Source of the DNA: Fodinibacter sp963833495
GTDB lineage: Bacteria; Actinomycetota; Actinomycetes; Actinomycetales; Dermatophilaceae
Assembly (NCBI GenBank): GCA_963833495.1
Contig: CAWHYJ010000011.1
Coordinates: 248,001-312,000, forward strand
DNA length: 64,000 nt
Reading direction: 5' to 3'
Below are positions 8,461 to 16,973 of this stretch, one piece after another. The notes beneath the pieces were generated by a model, which had not been told where the DNA came from, did no database searches, and worked only from the letters and a program-made list of their open reading frames with translations. The position numbers and the translations under genes are program-made. Positions within the stretch are counted from its first letter, which is position 1, and each line of letters begins with the position of its first letter.

Positions 8461-9528
8461 ATGGACCGCATCGCCCTCGTTGTCGGAGTCACCGGAATCG
8501 GTGGAGGTAACGCCGCAAATGCGTTGTTGGAGCGAGGATTCGAGGTGGTCGGACTGTCGCGCTCGGTTCGCGAGCCGATGCCCGGTGTCGACCACGTGCA
8601 CGCAGACGTCCTTGATGTGGAGTCGGTGGAGCAGGCGGTCCGCGGCCGGAACATCACCGACCTGGTGTTCACGACCTGGCAACGGCAGGCGACAGAAGCA
8701 GCGAACATCTGGGTCAACGGGGCGATGCTGAGCAACACGCTCCAAGCCCTGGGCCGGACCACCGATCTCCAGCACGCCGTGCTGGTAACCGGCCTCAAGC
8801 ACTACCTCGGCCCGTTCGAGGCGTACGCGAAGGCGCCGGCCGAGACGCCCTTCCGGGAGAGTCAGGGGCGCCTGCCCTTCGACAACTTCTACTACGAGCA
8901 GGAGGACATCCTCTTCGAAGCAGCCGCGCAGCAGGGGTTCTCGTGGTCCGTGCACCGGCCCCACACCATGATCGGGTATGCCCTGGGCAATGCGATGAAC
9001 ATGGGGGTGACGCTCGCGGTGTACGGCACCATCTGCCGGGAGACGGGGGCGCCCTTCGTGTTCCCCGGAAGTCCTCAGCAGTGGAACGGGGTGACCGACC
9101 TGACCGACGCCAGGCTGCTCGGACGCCACGTCGCCTGGTCGGCGACCGAGCCTGCCGCACGCAACCAGGCGTTCAACACCGTGAACGGCGAGGTGTTCCG
9201 CTGGCGCCAGCTGTGGGGGAAGGTCGCCGAGGGGCTCGGGGTGGAGGCCGCCGGGTATCCCGGGGAGCCCCAGCCGCTCGAGGGCCGGATGGACCACGCC
9301 GACGACGTCTGGGCCAGCATCGTCGAGCGGGAAGGACTGTCGCCCTACCGCGCCACCGAGCTCGCCTCGTGGTGGCACACCGACGCCGACCTCGGCCGAA
9401 CCGTCGAGACCTTCGCCGACATGGGCAAGAGCCGAGCGCTGGGCTTTACGGACTACCAGGACTCCGCGCAGTCCTTCCTCGACCTGTTCGACACGCTACG
9501 GCGCCGCAAGATCATTCCCTCGATCTGA
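8461..9528 (+). CDS. PRISE-like short-chain dehydrogenase/reductase
   Basis: NAD(P)H-dependent reductase of the extended SDR superfamily, 355 aa, resembling plant progesterone 5-beta-reductase/iridoid synthase (PRISE) proteins. Visible hallmarks are the atypical glycine motif GVTGIGGGNAA (9-19), VTGLKHYLGPFE (109-120) with the catalytic Lys113, NFYYEQEDIL (142-151) with the catalytic Tyr at 144/145, and SVHRPHTMIGYALGNAMN. These match the family order exactly. PRISE enzymes reduce activated C=C bonds of enones, so a 1,4-reduction in the local pathway is plausible; the substrate is unknown. AAAGGAG sits a few nt before ATG 8461. It is transcribed divergently from the XRE/cupin regulator. Confidence 0.85.
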   Translation: MDRIALVVGVTGIGGGNAANALLERGFEVVGLSRSVREPMPGVDHVHADVLDVESVEQAVRGRNITDLVFTTWQRQATEAANIWVNGAMLSNTLQALGRTTDLQHAVLVTGLKHYLGPFEAYAKAPAETPFRESQGRLPFDNFYYEQEDILFEAAAQQGFSWSVHRPHTMIGYALGNAMNMGVTLAVYGTICRETGAPFVFPGSPQQWNGVTDLTDARLLGRHVAWSATEPAARNQAFNTVNGEVFRWRQLWGKVAEGLGVEAAGYPGEPQPLEGRMDHADDVWASIVEREGLSPYRATELASWWHTDADLGRTVETFADMGKSRALGFTDYQDSAQSFLDLFDTLRRRKIIPSI

Positions 9529-10154
9529 CCGCGCCACCCGCCCGAGCACTCGCTCCCGACAGCGCAGGGTGGCTCGTCGATTACCGCGCTGGCGTGCTGA
9601 CCCGCCCAGTCAGGGTGCGAGCCAGGGGAGTTCAGTTCTTTCCCAGGTCATCGTCAGCGACGTCGCGAACGGGTTACTTCTGGCCGCAACCCGGCTCTTT
9701 GCTCCACCCACCCATGATCCAGTCGGACGTCGTCACCGGCCCCTCATCGCCCGCCACCCTTCCAACGCGGCAGTGTGCGCGCAACGAGGTCTACGCGACC
9801 TCCGTGCGCGAGACATTCGTCGCCGCCGGCGGCCCCGTGGTGTCCGGTGCTCTCGGGGAGTGCCTGGCCACCCGCCGCAGCGCTGTCATTCGAGTTGGGC
9901 GGCACCGGGTTCACCTTTGGCGGCCTCACAGGTCGAGGGGGCGCGAGCCTGCATCTGACGCAATAACAGGTGCCATCTGGCTCGGGTCACCGGCCATCAC
10001 GTGGCCAGCCGTGCACGCGGCCAGCCACAGGTGGCCGAACTATATGGCACGTAGATGGCTCGGCGCCGGCCATAAACTGGGGCGCGCGGCGAATCAGCCG
10101 TCAGGACGATGAGCCAATCTGGTTGTGCCACAGCGGATACGCGAACTGCTACTT
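9529..10154. other. Gene-free stretch left of the island
   Basis: This 626-nt stretch lies between the reductase gene and the left island boundary. Open frames are present but have no start context, no recognisable domain and no consistent codon bias. Around 9990-10040 there are several short GGCC-rich inverted repeats (GGCCATCACGTGGCC). If the island model is right, this was the sequence downstream of tRNA-Thr before integration. I see no gene in it. Confidence 0.5.
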
Positions 10155-10198
10155 GAGCTGGCGAAGGGACTCGAACCCTCAACCCCCTGTTTACAAGA
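10155..10198. repeat. Left attachment-site repeat (attL), displaced 3' half of tRNA-Thr
   Basis: Forty-four bases here are identical to 22026-22069, which is the 3' part of the intact tRNA-Thr gene from the anticodon loop to one base past the discriminator. The match begins and ends sharply. This is the expected remnant left when an element integrates into a tRNA 3' end and restores the gene with its own copy. It lacks the D-arm and the 5' acceptor strand, so it is not a working tRNA. Confidence 0.92.
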
Positions 10199-10429
10199 GC
10201 CCGTCGATGCGCGTGGCTACAAGGCTCTGACCTGCACGGACACCGGCGATCGGGCGCCAGCCTCCCGGGCCCTGCCGCCTGCGTGCCATACGAGTGGGCG
10301 CGAATGTCCACCAGCGGCAAGGCAATTCACTGGCACGGAGACCCCAGGACGAGCTAAGCGAATCTGCGACTCGCTCTCTTGTAGTGCCACTAGTCGGCGT
10401 CACGGGCGACGGGGGCCGGGCAGCTGCCG
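10199..10429. promoter_or_regulatory. Left arm of the island with possible integrase arm sites
   Basis: No gene is visible. The 12-mer CTGCGTGCCATA at 10279-10290 and the 8-mer ATGTCCAC at 10304-10311 recur in the same order and orientation at 21907-21918 and 21952-21959, just inside the other end. Paired short repeats flanking each core are what tyrosine-integrase arm-type binding sites look like. Confidence 0.45.
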
Positions 10430-11104
10430 CTAGGCGAGGCGGATGGTGGTCCATGACTGGTAGGTGACTCGCAGTATGAGGCCGGTAATGAGGAGTCCGA
10501 TGATCGGATCGGCGATGGGCAGTCCGAAGGCGATGAACGCGGTGCTGGCGACGATGCCGGCACTGACGTAGCCGTCGGCTCGGGCGTGGTGTCCATCTGC
10601 GATCAGGGCTGCGCTGTCAAGGCGGCGCCCGGCGCGCCAGCGGATCACCGCGGCGATCTCGTTGCCGATGACGCCGATTAGACCGGCTAGGAACAGTGCC
10701 CACAGGTGCGTCGGGGTGCTGGGGTGGAGGAACCTGTCGATGACCTGTTGCAGGGCGACCAGGGCGCTGACGAGGATGACGGCCACGACGAAGTAGCCGG
10801 ACCAGCGTTCTGCGCGACGGCTGTGCAGCAGAAAGGCGGCTCCCAAGGGGATGGCCGTCAGGGCGTCTCCCCCGTTGTGGATCACGTCGGTCAGAAGTGC
10901 GACGCTACCGCTGGCTCGGAATACGACGAACTGTGCGACTGACGTCGTCAGCAGGACGGCCAAACTCAGGGCGACCGCCCTGACGCCGGCCCGAGAGCGC
11001 ACGATCGATGGGTCCACCAGCCCGTGAGAGTGGCCATGATCTTCGTGGTCGTGGTCGTGGTCGTGGTCTGTAGCGGTGGCCTGGTCGTCGGGTCGAAGCG
11101 TCAC
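10430..11104 (-). CDS. Cation diffusion facilitator (CDF) metal exporter
   Basis: Membrane antiporter that exports divalent metal ions, probably zinc or cobalt, in exchange for protons; 224 aa with about six helices. The cytoplasmic N-terminus is His/Asp-rich (DHDHDHDHEDHGHSHG), a typical metal-binding tail. The transport-site motifs are visible as VALLTDVIHNGGDA (TM2; H and D ligands) and ALIADGHHARADGYVS (TM5; H and D ligands). It is shorter than many CDF proteins and ends soon after TM6, without the usual soluble C-terminal dimer domain. GTG 11104 is only seven nt from the divergent operator palindrome, so the mRNA leader would be short or absent. It is divergent from a CzrA-like ArsR sensor, which should repress it. 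Confidence 0.88.
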   Translation of the reverse strand: MTLRPDDQATATDHDHDHDHEDHGHSHGLVDPSIVRSRAGVRAVALSLAVLLTTSVAQFVVFRASGSVALLTDVIHNGGDALTAIPLGAAFLLHSRRAERWSGYFVVAVILVSALVALQQVIDRFLHPSTPTHLWALFLAGLIGVIGNEIAAVIRWRAGRRLDSAALIADGHHARADGYVSAGIVASTAFIAFGLPIADPIIGLLITGLILRVTYQSWTTIRLA

Positions 11105-11110
11105 AGGATT

Positions 11111-11136
11111 ATTATCTGCGTGTACACGCAGATAAT
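11111..11136. promoter_or_regulatory. Perfect 26-bp operator palindrome for the ArsR-type sensor
   Basis: The sequence ATTATCTGCGTGT is followed directly by its reverse complement, a perfect 26-bp palindrome and AT-rich at the ends. It fills most of the short gap between the divergent exporter (start 11104) and the sensor (start 11159). Size, symmetry and position fit an ArsR/SmtB-family operator that controls both genes. Confidence 0.8.
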
Positions 11137-11158
11137 CAAATTGGCTAGGATGACGGTT

Positions 11159-11533
11159 ATGCACGACTCTCTGCCGGCCTTCGACATGCCCACCGACGTC
11201 GAGGTCCAGGTTGCGGCCGATGGCTTCAGGCTTCTTGGCGACGCCAACCGGATCAAGATCCTGTGGGCCCTGCTGCAGGGTGAGACATCGGTTAACTGCC
11301 TGGCCCAGCTGATCGGTGCCAGCGCATCTAGCGTGAGCCAGCATTTGTCCAGGTTGCGCTTGGCAGGGTTGGTCACCGTGCGCCGGGAGGGGACGTTCGC
11401 CTACTACGCGGCAGCCGACGAGCATGTGCGCCGGCTGCTGGACGAGGCGCTCTTCCATGCCGACCATGCAGCTAACAACCTCCCGGCCGATCAGCCGCAC
11501 AACCACCGGCACGAATCTAACGTCAACGCCTGA
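11159..11533 (+). CDS. ArsR/SmtB-family metal sensor (CzrA-like)
   Basis: Metal-responsive winged-helix repressor, 124 aa. The HTH is seen in CLAQLIGASASSVSQHLSRL followed by the beta-wing GLVTVRREGTFAYY. The alpha-5 motif DEHVRRLLDEALFHADH has the exact spacing D-x-H-x10-H-x2-H of the CzrA/SmtB zinc/cobalt site, so metal binding at the dimer interface is very likely; the His-rich tail (HNHRHE) may add ligands. No alpha-3 CxC arsenic site is present. ATG 11159 is preferred; ATG 11150 in frame is possible. TAGGAT about ten nt upstream could be a -10 of a leaderless transcript. It is divergent from the CDF exporter across a perfect palindrome and predicted to repress both. Confidence 0.9.
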   Translation: MHDSLPAFDMPTDVEVQVAADGFRLLGDANRIKILWALLQGETSVNCLAQLIGASASSVSQHLSRLRLAGLVTVRREGTFAYYAAADEHVRRLLDEALFHADHAANNLPADQPHNHRHESNVNA

Positions 11534-11816
11534 AAGGTGTTTGAGTCACCGGTGCGAAAGCGCGACCGGTAAGCAACGCATATTGCGCAGGATCACCCAG
11601 TGATCTCGAAAGCGGGCCTTTGGGGGAGTCGTTCGGCCTTCTTGCCGCGGTGGTGGTTGGCCCGCTGGTCAGTACTCCACTTCGGCGTTCAGTGTGGTCC
11701 GCAGTGATGGCCGTAGTCATCGTGACATCGGTGAGCGTGGTCGCAGCTGCGCGTGTCCTCGACATGGCGCTTGGCTAGCCACCTCCATCGCGCGGGACCC
11801 CAATCCGTGGGGATGG
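11534..11816 (+). pseudogene. Possible remnant of a membrane-protein gene
   Basis: No complete gene is visible. From about 11548 to 11779 one forward frame is open and ends at TAG; its last 50 codons encode a hydrophobic segment (FGLLAAVVVGPLVST, then AVMAVVIVTSVSVVAAA). There is no ATG or GTG with a ribosome-binding site at its head. It could be the C-terminal tail of a decayed transporter gene downstream of the metal sensor, or chance. I cannot assign a family. Confidence 0.25.
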
Positions 11817-12227
11817 TCAGTGGGCACGAAGGCCGGCCAGGCTGCGTATCGCGATAAGCCCCTCAGGGGTCCCGGGCCAGTGCCGATCGATGGCCTCAGG
11901 TCCGGCCCGTCGTGTCACCGACCGCAGGGCGATGGCGACGATGACTGCGTCGTCCGCGTATCCGATCACCGGTAGGAAGTCCGGCACCAGGTCGATCGGC
12001 ATGGCGAGGTAGCCGAGGAGCAACCAGAGGCGTATCCGCACCCCGCGCGGCAATGTGTCGTCGGCCGCGAGCCGGCTGATCAGTCGGAGCAGGTCTGGCA
12101 GCAGCCGCATAGCGTCTCGCAGTCGCAGCTCGTCAGGCTTGGAGATCCACAAGGCGACGATCAAAGCCAGCCACAGCAGGAGCAGCCCCGCGAGCAGGCT
12201 GACCAAGATCTGTAACCACGTCGACAT
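11817..12227 (-). CDS. YkvA-like DUF1232 membrane protein
   Basis: Small membrane protein of 136 aa. An N-terminal transmembrane helix (WLQILVSLLAGLLLLWLALI) is followed by a basic/amphipathic region and the DUF1232 core (LLGYLAMPIDLVPDFLPVIG followed by YADDAV), the diagnostic motif of YkvA-type proteins. Their function is unknown. ATG 12227 is chosen; a TTG seven codons upstream is possible. The gene stands alone, with 235 nt to the histidine kinase gene on the right that show no further gene. Confidence 0.8.
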   Translation of the reverse strand: MSTWLQILVSLLAGLLLLWLALIVALWISKPDELRLRDAMRLLPDLLRLISRLAADDTLPRGVRIRLWLLLGYLAMPIDLVPDFLPVIGYADDAVIVAIALRSVTRRAGPEAIDRHWPGTPEGLIAIRSLAGLRAH

Positions 12228-12462
12228 ACACCCATTCTGGGGCTTCAACTTGCCCTCAGGTGTTCTGATCAGCGACCCAGGATGCCATCGAAGACACGCT
12301 CACACCGCTGGAGGTGACAGGCGGTGGCGTCCCGAGATGGTTGGTGATCGGAGAGCCACCCTGCTCATGCACTCTCGAGGCTGCATCGAGCACCTCCCGG
12401 CAGTACACCAAACGTTAGCTGCCCGGTTTACCAGACCCGGGCCCACTGCCCGTGGCAGGGCC

Positions 12463-14052
12463 CTAGGCGATCACGTCCTGGCTAGCCATTGGTCGCCCCG
12501 CGGGCAACGTGAGGGTCACCTGGAGGCCGCCACCGGAACTGGTGTCGAGGCTCATCCTCCCGCCATGGCCTCGGACGACCGCCTCCACGATAGCCAGGCC
12601 AAGACCCGCTCCGGCGACGACCCGAGCGTGGTCGGCGCGGGCAAAGCGCCGGATCAAGCGGTCACGGTCCTCAGGTGGGATGCCGGGACCGTCGTCGGCG
12701 ACCCGCCAACGAACGAATCCAGGTTCAAGGGAACCCCTCGGTTCAACGCCGAAGGCTTGGAGGGCTTGCGCAGAGGTTCCGGGGTCGAGGTCGGGGTCGA
12801 TCGTGACGTGAACCCGTCCCCCCCGCCCCACATGCTGGAGTGCGTTCTTCACCAGGTTTGTCAATGCGCGCTCCATCGCGCGTGAGTCGGCCAGTATGAC
12901 GGCGTCTCCCGTCCGTGTAAGGACGATGCGGTCGTGTTCGGCCAAGGCCCGCAGGCGGACGAGGACTATGTCGGTGAGGTCGCCCAAATCGAGGGGCTCT
13001 CGAAGATCCAGCTGAATGGCCTCGGCCCTGGCAATCAGGAGCAGGTCCTCGGTTAGGTCTTGAAGGCGATCGCACTCCTCAAGAGCACTGACCATCGCGT
13101 TGCGGGCATCGGTGTCATCCGCGTGTTGGAGAGATATCTCCAACTCGGCCCTCATGATCGCCAACGGGGTACGGATCTCGTGGCTCGCGTCAGCTGTGAA
13201 GTCTCGTTCCCGCTGGACGGAGTCCTGCAGCCGCTGCAACATGTCGTTCAGAGTGCGACCCAGATGAGACAACTCGTCGGGGGTGGCGCTGACGGCCAGC
13301 CGTCGAGACAAGTCGCCCCCGCCAATTTCTGCGGCTTCCTGGGCCATCCGGTCCACCGGTCGAAGAGCCCGTCGCGAGACCAGCCATCCGGCCACTGAGG
13401 CGAGCGAGACAGCCAGGATCGCCAGGGGAAAAACACCGGACAGGTAGGCCCGTTGCGCCTCAGTGACAGGGTCCAGGTCTGCTGCTAGAACCACCGCGGC
13501 GACACCTGGAATGTCGTCCACTCGCGAGGCGTGGACTCGCATTGGCTGGCCTCCTCGTGTGGCATCAGCAAAAAGGCTGGTCCCCCGACGCACACTTCTG
13601 AACTGAGCAGCGGTGAGCAGGGGTCGGCCTGCAAGCTCAGGTGTCGAAACCGACAGGATCTCTCCCTGGCTGCCGAGGACCTGGCTTTCGACGTCGGTGG
13701 ACGCCACACCCGCCGCGGTTCGTTCGTCGGCGCCAGTGGCTCGAGGGAGGCGACTGTGGATCTCGTCGGTCGCGGCAAGAACGGCTGAATCCATGCTGCT
13801 GCGCATATCGCGGCCGAGCTCAACGTACGCAGCTGCTCCGACTATTGCGAGGCTGCCGATCAGGAGGCCGGTGAATACGAGGGTGACCCGGACACTGATC
13901 GGCAGACTGCGCGCTCGTTTGCCAAGGGCCCGACTGCGCGCCTTCGCATCCGCCATGTCGGATGGCTGTACGCGCCTGTCGGCCAAGTGGGCCTGAGTCG
14001 GAGGTGGGCTCAGAGACCGCCGGGACCCGCCCGCTCGGAACAAGGCGGTCAT
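12463..14052 (-). CDS. Two-component sensor histidine kinase
   Basis: Membrane histidine kinase of 529 aa that should phosphorylate the response regulator encoded just upstream. TM1 lies near residues 53-77, an extracytoplasmic sensor region at 78-200 without a recognised domain, TM2 at 203-226, HAMP at about 227-280, HisKA with the phospho-acceptor His291 (DASHEIRTPLAIM), and HATPase_c with N403 in the N-box, DDGPGIP and GAGLGLAIVEAVV. The start ATG 14052 overlaps the regulator stop codon as ATGA, which supports this start although the first 50 residues are a long polar cytoplasmic tail. The signal is unknown. The pair lies next to a secreted fibronectin-type protein on the island, a possible target. 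Confidence 0.9.
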   Translation of the reverse strand: MTALFRAGGSRRSLSPPPTQAHLADRRVQPSDMADAKARSRALGKRARSLPISVRVTLVFTGLLIGSLAIVGAAAYVELGRDMRSSMDSAVLAATDEIHSRLPRATGADERTAAGVASTDVESQVLGSQGEILSVSTPELAGRPLLTAAQFRSVRRGTSLFADATRGGQPMRVHASRVDDIPGVAAVVLAADLDPVTEAQRAYLSGVFPLAILAVSLASVAGWLVSRRALRPVDRMAQEAAEIGGGDLSRRLAVSATPDELSHLGRTLNDMLQRLQDSVQRERDFTADASHEIRTPLAIMRAELEISLQHADDTDARNAMVSALEECDRLQDLTEDLLLIARAEAIQLDLREPLDLGDLTDIVLVRLRALAEHDRIVLTRTGDAVILADSRAMERALTNLVKNALQHVGRGGRVHVTIDPDLDPGTSAQALQAFGVEPRGSLEPGFVRWRVADDGPGIPPEDRDRLIRRFARADHARVVAGAGLGLAIVEAVVRGHGGRMSLDTSSGGGLQVTLTLPAGRPMASQDVIA

Positions 14053-14825
14053 TGTTGGTCACCGGTCCAGTCGGGTGCCGCGTACTCCGGGTTGTCGCTG
14101 TACCTGGCAGCCTCCGGCGGCGAAGCTGTGCTGAGCAGGCTCGTTCCTTCGTCGCCTTCCTGGCCGAGGCAGTAACCCACGCCCCGCACAGTGTGGAGCA
14201 AATGAACGTGGTGGGGTCTGTCGATCTTGTCGCGAAGGTACTTGATGTAGACGTCCACGACGTTCGAGGTGCCTTCGTGCGCGTCGTCCCAAACCTGGCT
14301 GAGAAGCTCGGTACGCGATACGACCTTGCCGGCGCGGCGCATCAGGTACTCGAGCAAGGTGAACTCGCGCGGTGAGAGATCCACCCGATGGCCGTTTACC
14401 GTTGTTGTGCGGGTGGCAGGGTCTTGGACGAGCGGGCCGTACTGCAGCGGGCTTGGTCGAGCTTCACCCCCACGGCGCACGAGAGCCCGGATCCGCCCGA
14501 GCAGCTCTGCCATGGCAAACGGCTTGATGAGATAGTCGTCCGCACCTGCGTCGAGACCCTGCACGCGGTCCTGGACCGACCCCCGGGCGGTCAGCACGAG
14601 CACGGGCGTCGACACGTTTCGTGCCCGGGCCCTGCGTAGGACCTCCAGCCCGCTTAGCCTCGGCAGCACAAGGTCCAGCACGACCACGTCGTACGTCACC
14701 TCGGTGAGCAGTAGCAACGCTTGCACGCCGTCCTCGCGGGCATCGACCGCGTACCCCTGCGAGGTCAGCGCACGGGATAGCAATGTGCGCAACTTAGGAT
14801 GGTCCTCTACGACCAGCACACGCAC
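14049..14825 (-). CDS. OmpR-family response regulator
   Basis: DNA-binding response regulator, 258 aa. The receiver domain has the acidic pocket VVEDH, phospho-acceptor D51 (VVVLDLVLPRL), the conserved Thr in VLTARG and Lys in IKPF. The C-terminal winged helix (LSPREFTLLEYLMRRAGKVV, TSNVVDVYIKYLRDKI, HTVRGVGYCLG) is OmpR/PhoB type. About 30 extra C-terminal residues follow the usual end. GTG 14825 has GGGAGG upstream at correct spacing. Its stop overlaps the kinase start (ATGA), so both are translationally coupled. The target genes are unknown. Confidence 0.92.
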   Translation of the reverse strand: MRVLVVEDHPKLRTLLSRALTSQGYAVDAREDGVQALLLLTEVTYDVVVLDLVLPRLSGLEVLRRARARNVSTPVLVLTARGSVQDRVQGLDAGADDYLIKPFAMAELLGRIRALVRRGGEARPSPLQYGPLVQDPATRTTTVNGHRVDLSPREFTLLEYLMRRAGKVVSRTELLSQVWDDAHEGTSNVVDVYIKYLRDKIDRPHHVHLLHTVRGVGYCLGQEGDEGTSLLSTASPPEAARYSDNPEYAAPDWTGDQQ

Positions 14826-14942
14826 GGGACCTCCCTGAGGAGCTTCATGTTGCCCAGACCACTCTGCTTGGCCCGTGCCCATCGTCCCCCATATTCCGTG
14901 GCACCACGCTGTGACCGCACCGCGCGCGCCGGGAAGTACAGC

Positions 14943-14972
14943 AACAGCCCCCACCCGAAGGTGGGGGCTGTT
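14943..14972 (-). terminator. Hairpin terminator after the FN3 protein gene
   Basis: A perfect 13-bp stem (AACAGCCCCCACC with its complement) closes on a four-base loop that reads C-TTCG-G on the minus strand, an exceptionally stable tetraloop. It lies 24 nt past the stop of the secreted FN3 protein and before the response regulator gene. No T-run follows, so it may act as an intrinsic or Rho-assisted terminator or a 3' stabiliser. Confidence 0.75.
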
Positions 14973-14996
14973 CCTGTATCGATCGGTCCCGAAGGA

Positions 14997-16973
14997 TCAG
15001 TTCGAGACGGTGAACGGTCCAGCGGTGGCTCCGCCGTCCGACTTCGCGATGATCCGTCCGGGGTTGGTGTTCCCGGCTGCCGCGTTGCGCAGTCGGATGG
15101 TCCAGTCACCGATACCGGGCGGGGCGGCCGCGACGACCTGGGCCGTGGCTCCGGCGATGGCGGCGCCTGCCGTGCCGTCGGCGTTCACCCGGTACAGCTG
15201 GATGATCGCGCCGAGCTTGTCGCCGGTGCCGACCACCTTGAAGTCACCCGCCTTCCACTTCGCGCTGGTGATCGTGATGTGGTCCTGAGCCGGTGTGGTC
15301 GCCTTCGTCAACCGTGGGCTCGAGTCCGGGCCGGTCCCGGCCGGGTTCTTCGCGGCCACGGCGAACTGGTACGTCGTTCCCGGGGTGAGACCCGTGACCG
15401 TCTGCCGAGGCACGGACGTGACCGCCGGCTGGGTCGCGAGCTTGGTTCCTGAGTTGTCGTACACGCTCACCTGGTAACCGGTCACCGTGGAGTCGGCGAC
15501 GGCAGTCCAGGTCAGCGCGATCGAGGTTTCCCCGGCCGTACCGGCCAGCCCGGTCGGAGCCGCAGGCAGGGCCACGGTCGGCGGCGCGTAGTCACCTTCG
15601 AGAATGACGTTGTTGCCCACCTGGTCGAACGCAGCGATCTTCAAGGTGATTGCCGAGGTGATCGGGATGGAGCTCCCGGCGAGCAGTGTCGCGGTGTCCG
15701 AGGGCAGGTCGCCAGCGATGACCGGGGAGCCATCGGTGGTGAAGAAGACCTGACCGTTGCTGCTCACCGAGACTGCGTTGGTCTGCACCACGGTTCCAGC
15801 CACCGGGGCCGGGCTGAGGGCAAGGGTCGGGGCGGTCGTGTCCGTGGCCCCCATCTTGAACGGGATGCTCATCTTCGAACCCGCCATCGAGCGGACCTCG
15901 AAGGTGTAGGACGCGGCAGGGTCGAGCCCGGACAAGGTGGCCTGGGTCGCGGTGACGTCGACCCGCACGCCGGTGCTGGCCTGCTGGCCCGAGGCGTTCG
16001 GGACGCCGATCGCCTCGATGCTGTACCCGGTGACCGGGTCCGCGGTCGGGACGGACGTAACCGGGGTCCACTTCAGCAGGGCGGTGGCACCGGTGCGGAC
16101 GACCGAGGCCGTCCCGGCGGGAGCGCTCTGGCCTGCCGGGCCTGCGGGGCAACCCCCGAACCCGGGGCCGCCCACCTCACCGAACTCGGCAATGGTCAGT
16201 CCCTGGCGGTTGCCGTCAGCGTCCTGGACCTGCCAGTTCATGGCTCGCTCGCCGAGGTCCGATGCCGCCGTGGTGTCGGCAGCCTCCTGGGTGGCGAACT
16301 CGTAGGTGGCCAGGAAGTGGCCCGGCGTCGGGAAGGACATCCCCGAGCTGTAGCCCCCCGTGGCGGCCGGGACGATCGGACCAGGCAGCGCACGCACATC
16401 ACGCTTGCCGATGACCGGGCCCAGGCTCGGGTTGACGATCCGCTGCTCCAGGAAGTCCGGGTTGACGGTCGTCGGGTCGAAGGTGCCTTCCACCGTCACC
16501 GTCGTGCCGTTCTGGACCATGTCCTGGGTCACGGTGGCCGTGGAGGTCGTCGTCTCGTCGTGCGAGCCATCCGGGAAGGTGATGGAGACGACGTCGCCGG
16601 CGAGGATGTCCGGGGTCACGTTCAGGCCGGTGCCGTTGCCCCAGCACACACCACCGGGGTGGTTGACCTCGAACGCCACGTCGGTGCCGGAGACGACCCC
16701 CTTCGCCGAGCCGACCACCCCGACACCCGCACGGGTGACCTCGACCACAGCCGTTTCCCCCGCGTGCTCGGAGTACCCCTCCAGCGACACGAAGTCGCGG
16801 TTGGGGAAGACCACGACGTTGTTCGGGAACGCCGGGACAGCTGCGGAGGCCGGCCCCGCGAACAACAACATCGGAGCCAGCGCTACCCCAAGCACTGCAG
16901 TCGCGCCGACGGTGGCTCGCACTCTTTGCCGTCGAGCGAGGGGAGCCAGTGACTGTGACGGTGATGTGTGCAT
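14997..16973 (-). CDS. Secreted fibronectin type III repeat protein
   Basis: Exported protein of 658 aa. A long Sec signal peptide (basic RRQRVR, hydrophobic VGATAVLGVALAPMLLFAG, cleavage near PASA-A at residue 44-45) is followed by an N-terminal beta-rich region, a first FN3 domain around residues 300-400 (LKWTPVTSVPTADPVTGYSI), a region with a chitobiase/CHB_HEX-like motif (GQVFFTTDGSP), and a second FN3 domain around 490-580 (ALTWTAVADSTVTGYQVSVY). No sortase or lipobox anchor is seen. ATG 16973 fits GAAAGGGG at seven nt spacing better than GTG 16979. FN3 domains are common in actinobacterial extracellular polysaccharide-active or adhesive proteins; no catalytic domain is recognised. Codon use is ordinary. 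Confidence 0.85.
   Translation of the reverse strand: MHTSPSQSLAPLARRQRVRATVGATAVLGVALAPMLLFAGPASAAVPAFPNNVVVFPNRDFVSLEGYSEHAGETAVVEVTRAGVGVVGSAKGVVSGTDVAFEVNHPGGVCWGNGTGLNVTPDILAGDVVSITFPDGSHDETTTSTATVTQDMVQNGTTVTVEGTFDPTTVNPDFLEQRIVNPSLGPVIGKRDVRALPGPIVPAATGGYSSGMSFPTPGHFLATYEFATQEAADTTAASDLGERAMNWQVQDADGNRQGLTIAEFGEVGGPGFGGCPAGPAGQSAPAGTASVVRTGATALLKWTPVTSVPTADPVTGYSIEAIGVPNASGQQASTGVRVDVTATQATLSGLDPAASYTFEVRSMAGSKMSIPFKMGATDTTAPTLALSPAPVAGTVVQTNAVSVSSNGQVFFTTDGSPVIAGDLPSDTATLLAGSSIPITSAITLKIAAFDQVGNNVILEGDYAPPTVALPAAPTGLAGTAGETSIALTWTAVADSTVTGYQVSVYDNSGTKLATQPAVTSVPRQTVTGLTPGTTYQFAVAAKNPAGTGPDSSPRLTKATTPAQDHITITSAKWKAGDFKVVGTGDKLGAIIQLYRVNADGTAGAAIAGATAQVVAAAPPGIGDWTIRLRNAAAGNTNPGRIIAKSDGGATAGPFTVSN

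Noticed and set aside
10155..10198. A second tRNA-Thr gene
   Set aside because: Only the 3' half is present; the D-arm and 5' acceptor strand are missing, so it is an attachment-site remnant.
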